This document shows positions 61,600 through 64,000 of a stretch of 64,000 nt of DNA, piece by piece; within the stretch, counting starts at the first letter, position 1; each line of letters begins with the position of its first letter. The notes below the pieces were generated by a model that was not told the DNA's origin, did no database searches, and saw only the letters and a list, made by a program, of their open reading frames with translations. The stretch spans positions 349,557,111 to 349,621,110 of the forward strand of contig CM068367.1 of NCBI GenBank assembly GCA_034769895.1, written 5' to 3'. A program made the position numbers and the translations under genes. The DNA is from Magicicada septendecula (lineage: Eukaryota; Arthropoda; Insecta; Hemiptera; Cicadidae).

Positions 61600-64000
61600 A
61601 GAAATAATGATCACACAGGAGCGAACATTTCTTTAATAGATAAAACCGAATTGAACAGAATACAGGAGGCAAACACGGAGAAAATATCCACACTGCCTAT
61701 CAACAACATAACAATCATACAACCGGAAAACAAAATAAATCAATAAAGCAACAAGTAATCCTTGATGTTACAAGCGATGGAATAGGAAATCCTATGGTGT
61801 TTTTAGTAGCCAAGGGCTACCCTTTAAGGTGTTAATAGGGTGTGGATATGCAACAGTGACACTCTGCTATAATTAATTTGGCCAGTGGAGAAGTGAAACT
61901 GCGTTCAGACGGTTATGACTGGTCTACTGAGATAATTAGAAGCCAATGTGCCCCTCAGTACAGACGTTCATACCACATTAGTGAAAATAATACGACGCCC
62001 ATAGCAAACAAGGAGCTTGTAACAACAGAATCAAATTTGTGGCAGGAAAAATTACAGGAAATACTATCATTCCAAGGAAGGGGCTCTACAGGAGTAATCA
62101 GTGTGGAACAAAAACAAAGGTTAGTAGACATCTATAATAAATACTGAAGTGTATTCTCTGATTCACCTGGTAAAGCGGACAATTTTTTGTGCGAATTAAA
62201 GTTCCAGGAGTCAGTAAATTTTAACCGGAAGTCGTATCCTATTGCCCAGTCGTTAAAAGAAGCGGTTAGAAAAGAAGTCCAACGCATGATCGAAGAGGAC
62301 ATAATAGAAAGAAGTAGTTCACCTTATACCACCCCCATTGTAGCAATACCCAAAAAGGACGGACAGGTGCGTTTATGCCTCGACGTCCGTGAAATCAATA
62401 AAATGATCATAAACAACCGAACATCTCCAGGATAGATAGAAGAAATAATGAAAAAGTTCCATGGTAGTAAATTCATGAGTACATGGGATGCCGTCTGCGG
62501 ATACTGGCAGATAGAGTTACACCCGAACAGTCGCCAGTATGTTGCCTTTATCTTCGAAGGAAGAAACTACCAGTTCAAACGTTTACCTTTCGGACTAGTG
62601 AATTCAGTGGCGATCATCATCCAATGTATGGACCAAATTTTGGGAAAGGAAGCGTTAGAGTTTGCAACTGTGTATGTGGATAATGTATTGATAACTTCGG
62701 CAACATGGGACGAGCATTGCCACAGAATCGAGGTGGTATTGAGAAAACTCAGCAAAATAACATCACACTTAAACTAGATAAATCCAAATTCATCACAAAG
62801 GAACTACAATTTCTCGGATTTATACTGTCAGAAACTGGGATAACGCCGTCACCCGAGAAGGTGGAGGTAATACAAAATTTTCTGAAACCTAAAAACATTT
62901 GGCAGTTGCAATCCTTTTTAGGGATCTGCAATTATTATAGGACATTTCCAGAAAATTATTCGGAGCTGACCGCTAAATTTCAGCATTTACTTTCATCCAA
63001 GAATTAATGGAAATGGGGCGAGATAGATGATGATAACTAATGTAAATTTTTAAATTGTGTGGTACTACACCACCCCGATTTTAACAGAAGATTTTACTTA
63101 AATTGGGATGCCAGTAATGTCAGCCTGGGTGCAGAATTGTATCAGGAAGACGAAAAGGGCAACCATCTAGTGGTTAGTTTCGCCAGTAGAGTGTTGAGCA
63201 TCTGTGAGAGGAATTATACCGTTACGGAGAAAGAACTACTGAGTGTAGTCTTCACATGTTTGAAATTTTGTACATCTATCTTGGGATATCCATTGACCAT
63301 AAATCAATTTCATTTCTTAAAAAATGCAAACTCAACCATGGACGACTGACAAGGTGGATTCTCATCCTGCAAGAATACAACATACACTGGGAATACGTGC
63401 CTGGAAAGCAAAACGTTGTGGCTGACGGACTATCCAGGGTAAACACAGAGAGAAGAACCTTCGACATGGATCAGGAAGACATCGGAAAAGTATATCATAT
63501 TCTACAATCTAGAGAAGACTTGGAAGGAGTTTTGAACGAAGTTAGAGAACTGCAAGCCACCGATCCCAAACTAAAATCAATCAGGGAAAGATTAGAACAT
63601 CCTGATTCAACTATAATACCATTCTATTGTGTACATGATAATTTAATATTTACACGTCCCACATCAAGAGACCATATTTGGAAGTTATATATCCCAAGAG
63701 CCGCAGAGGCACCAGTAATACTCGACTATCATGTTAGATACGGTCATATGGGACCTCTCAAAGTAGTAAAAGCCTTACAGGAACATATGTATATAAAGGG
63801 GATCAACAAAAAGGTAAGACAGACAGTGAGATGTTGCAAGATCTGTCAAATGGTAAAAGTGAATAATGAGCGAAAGGAAGGCGCCCTGATCACCATCACT
63901 TCACACAGGAACCTGGAGAAACTCTTTATCGACATATGTGAGCCATTCCCCAGGAGTGGAGGAAGAAGCAGATTAAGGTATATAGTTATTTTTTACCACT
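61600..64000 (+). pseudogene. pol: protease, reverse transcriptase, RNase H, integrase (broken, truncated by window edge)
   Basis: Protease: HTGANISLID at 61612 stands where D-S/T-G-A is expected, so the catalytic Asp is lost; a VFLVAKG block follows near 61800. Reverse transcriptase: YPIAQSLKEAVRKEV, SSSPYTTPIVAIPKKDGQVR and RLPFGLVNS are present, but the catalytic YVDD reads YVDN at 62673-62684, and a stop lies at 62433-62435. RNase H: LNWDASNVSLGAEL and TEKELLSVV (63059-63349), then GKQNVVADGLSRV. Integrase: an HHCC finger (H-V-R-Y-G-H...C-C-K-I-C-Q, about 63730-63850), and FIDICEPFPRSGG starts the catalytic core. At least five stops or shifts exist, so the element cannot replicate by itself. 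Confidence 0.85.

Larger units (their letters stand above)
54562..64000 (+). mobile_element. Ty3/Gypsy LTR retrotransposon, decayed, running off the right edge
   Basis: Order on the plus strand: LTR, tRNA-Lys primer site, gag (interrupted by a Helitron), protease, reverse transcriptase, RNase H, integrase zinc finger and the start of the integrase core at the window end. The RT-RNaseH-integrase order marks Ty3/Gypsy and excludes Ty1/Copia. Every domain carries stops or shifts. No envelope-like gene is visible before the edge. The 3' LTR is outside the window. Confidence 0.88.

Overview
The window is eukaryotic, AT-rich and dense in transposons. It comes from an arthropod nuclear genome, most likely an insect. 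The evidence is small exons with consensus GT/AG splice sites separated by introns of roughly 2-5 kb, many microsatellites, and an arthropod-type mix of mobile elements (mariner, Tigger/pogo, hAT, piggyBac-like, Helitron, Ty3/Gypsy). The species cannot be fixed from the sequence. I see no rRNA, tRNA or CRISPR locus.

One conserved cellular gene is recognisable: the hypoxia-inducible factor alpha subunit (HIF-1alpha, sima in Drosophila). It lies on the minus strand, with five consecutive coding exons at 49679-49492 (bHLH), 46467-46322 and 41435-41259 (PAS-A), and 39776-39556 and 35870-35764 (linker and PAS-B). All five join in frame. The first exon and the exons after PAS-B (end of PAS, oxygen-dependent degradation domain, transactivation domain) were not found.

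The rest is mostly nested mobile elements. (1) 6411-13633 is a three-deep nest: a Tc1/mariner-superfamily element with a very wide D-to-E spacing holds a Tigger element (8086-13272), which holds a hAT element (8272-11277). Each level has its own inverted ends and target duplication. (2) 15.4-16.6 kb is a second decayed copy of the wide-spaced family, and 19000-20290 is a decayed mariner. (3) 21017-30486 is another nest: piggyBac-like ends enclose a minus-strand Tigger (21048-29652), whose transposase gene is cut by a solo LTR (21400-22794) and by a young LTR element without pol (23401-28334). (4) The HIF introns hold a pair of perfect 51-bp inverted repeats (or these lie just downstream), a pogo-like remnant, a six-unit tandem repeat, another solo LTR, a three-unit palindromic repeat and a hAT/ZMYM1-like relic. 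(5) From 54562 to the right edge runs a decayed Ty3/Gypsy element whose gag is split by a Helitron (57288-60633) carrying a broken PIF1-type helicase. Just left of its LTR lies the 3' internal end of a related element, so one LTR sits between two elements head to tail.

No multi-gene pathway or defence system is visible. The main interest lies in the exact layering of insertions, the orphan ORFs (25767-27067 and 50622-51086), the odd LTR ends and the repeats inside the HIF gene. All alignments were done by eye, and family names rest on motifs and recall, not on a search.
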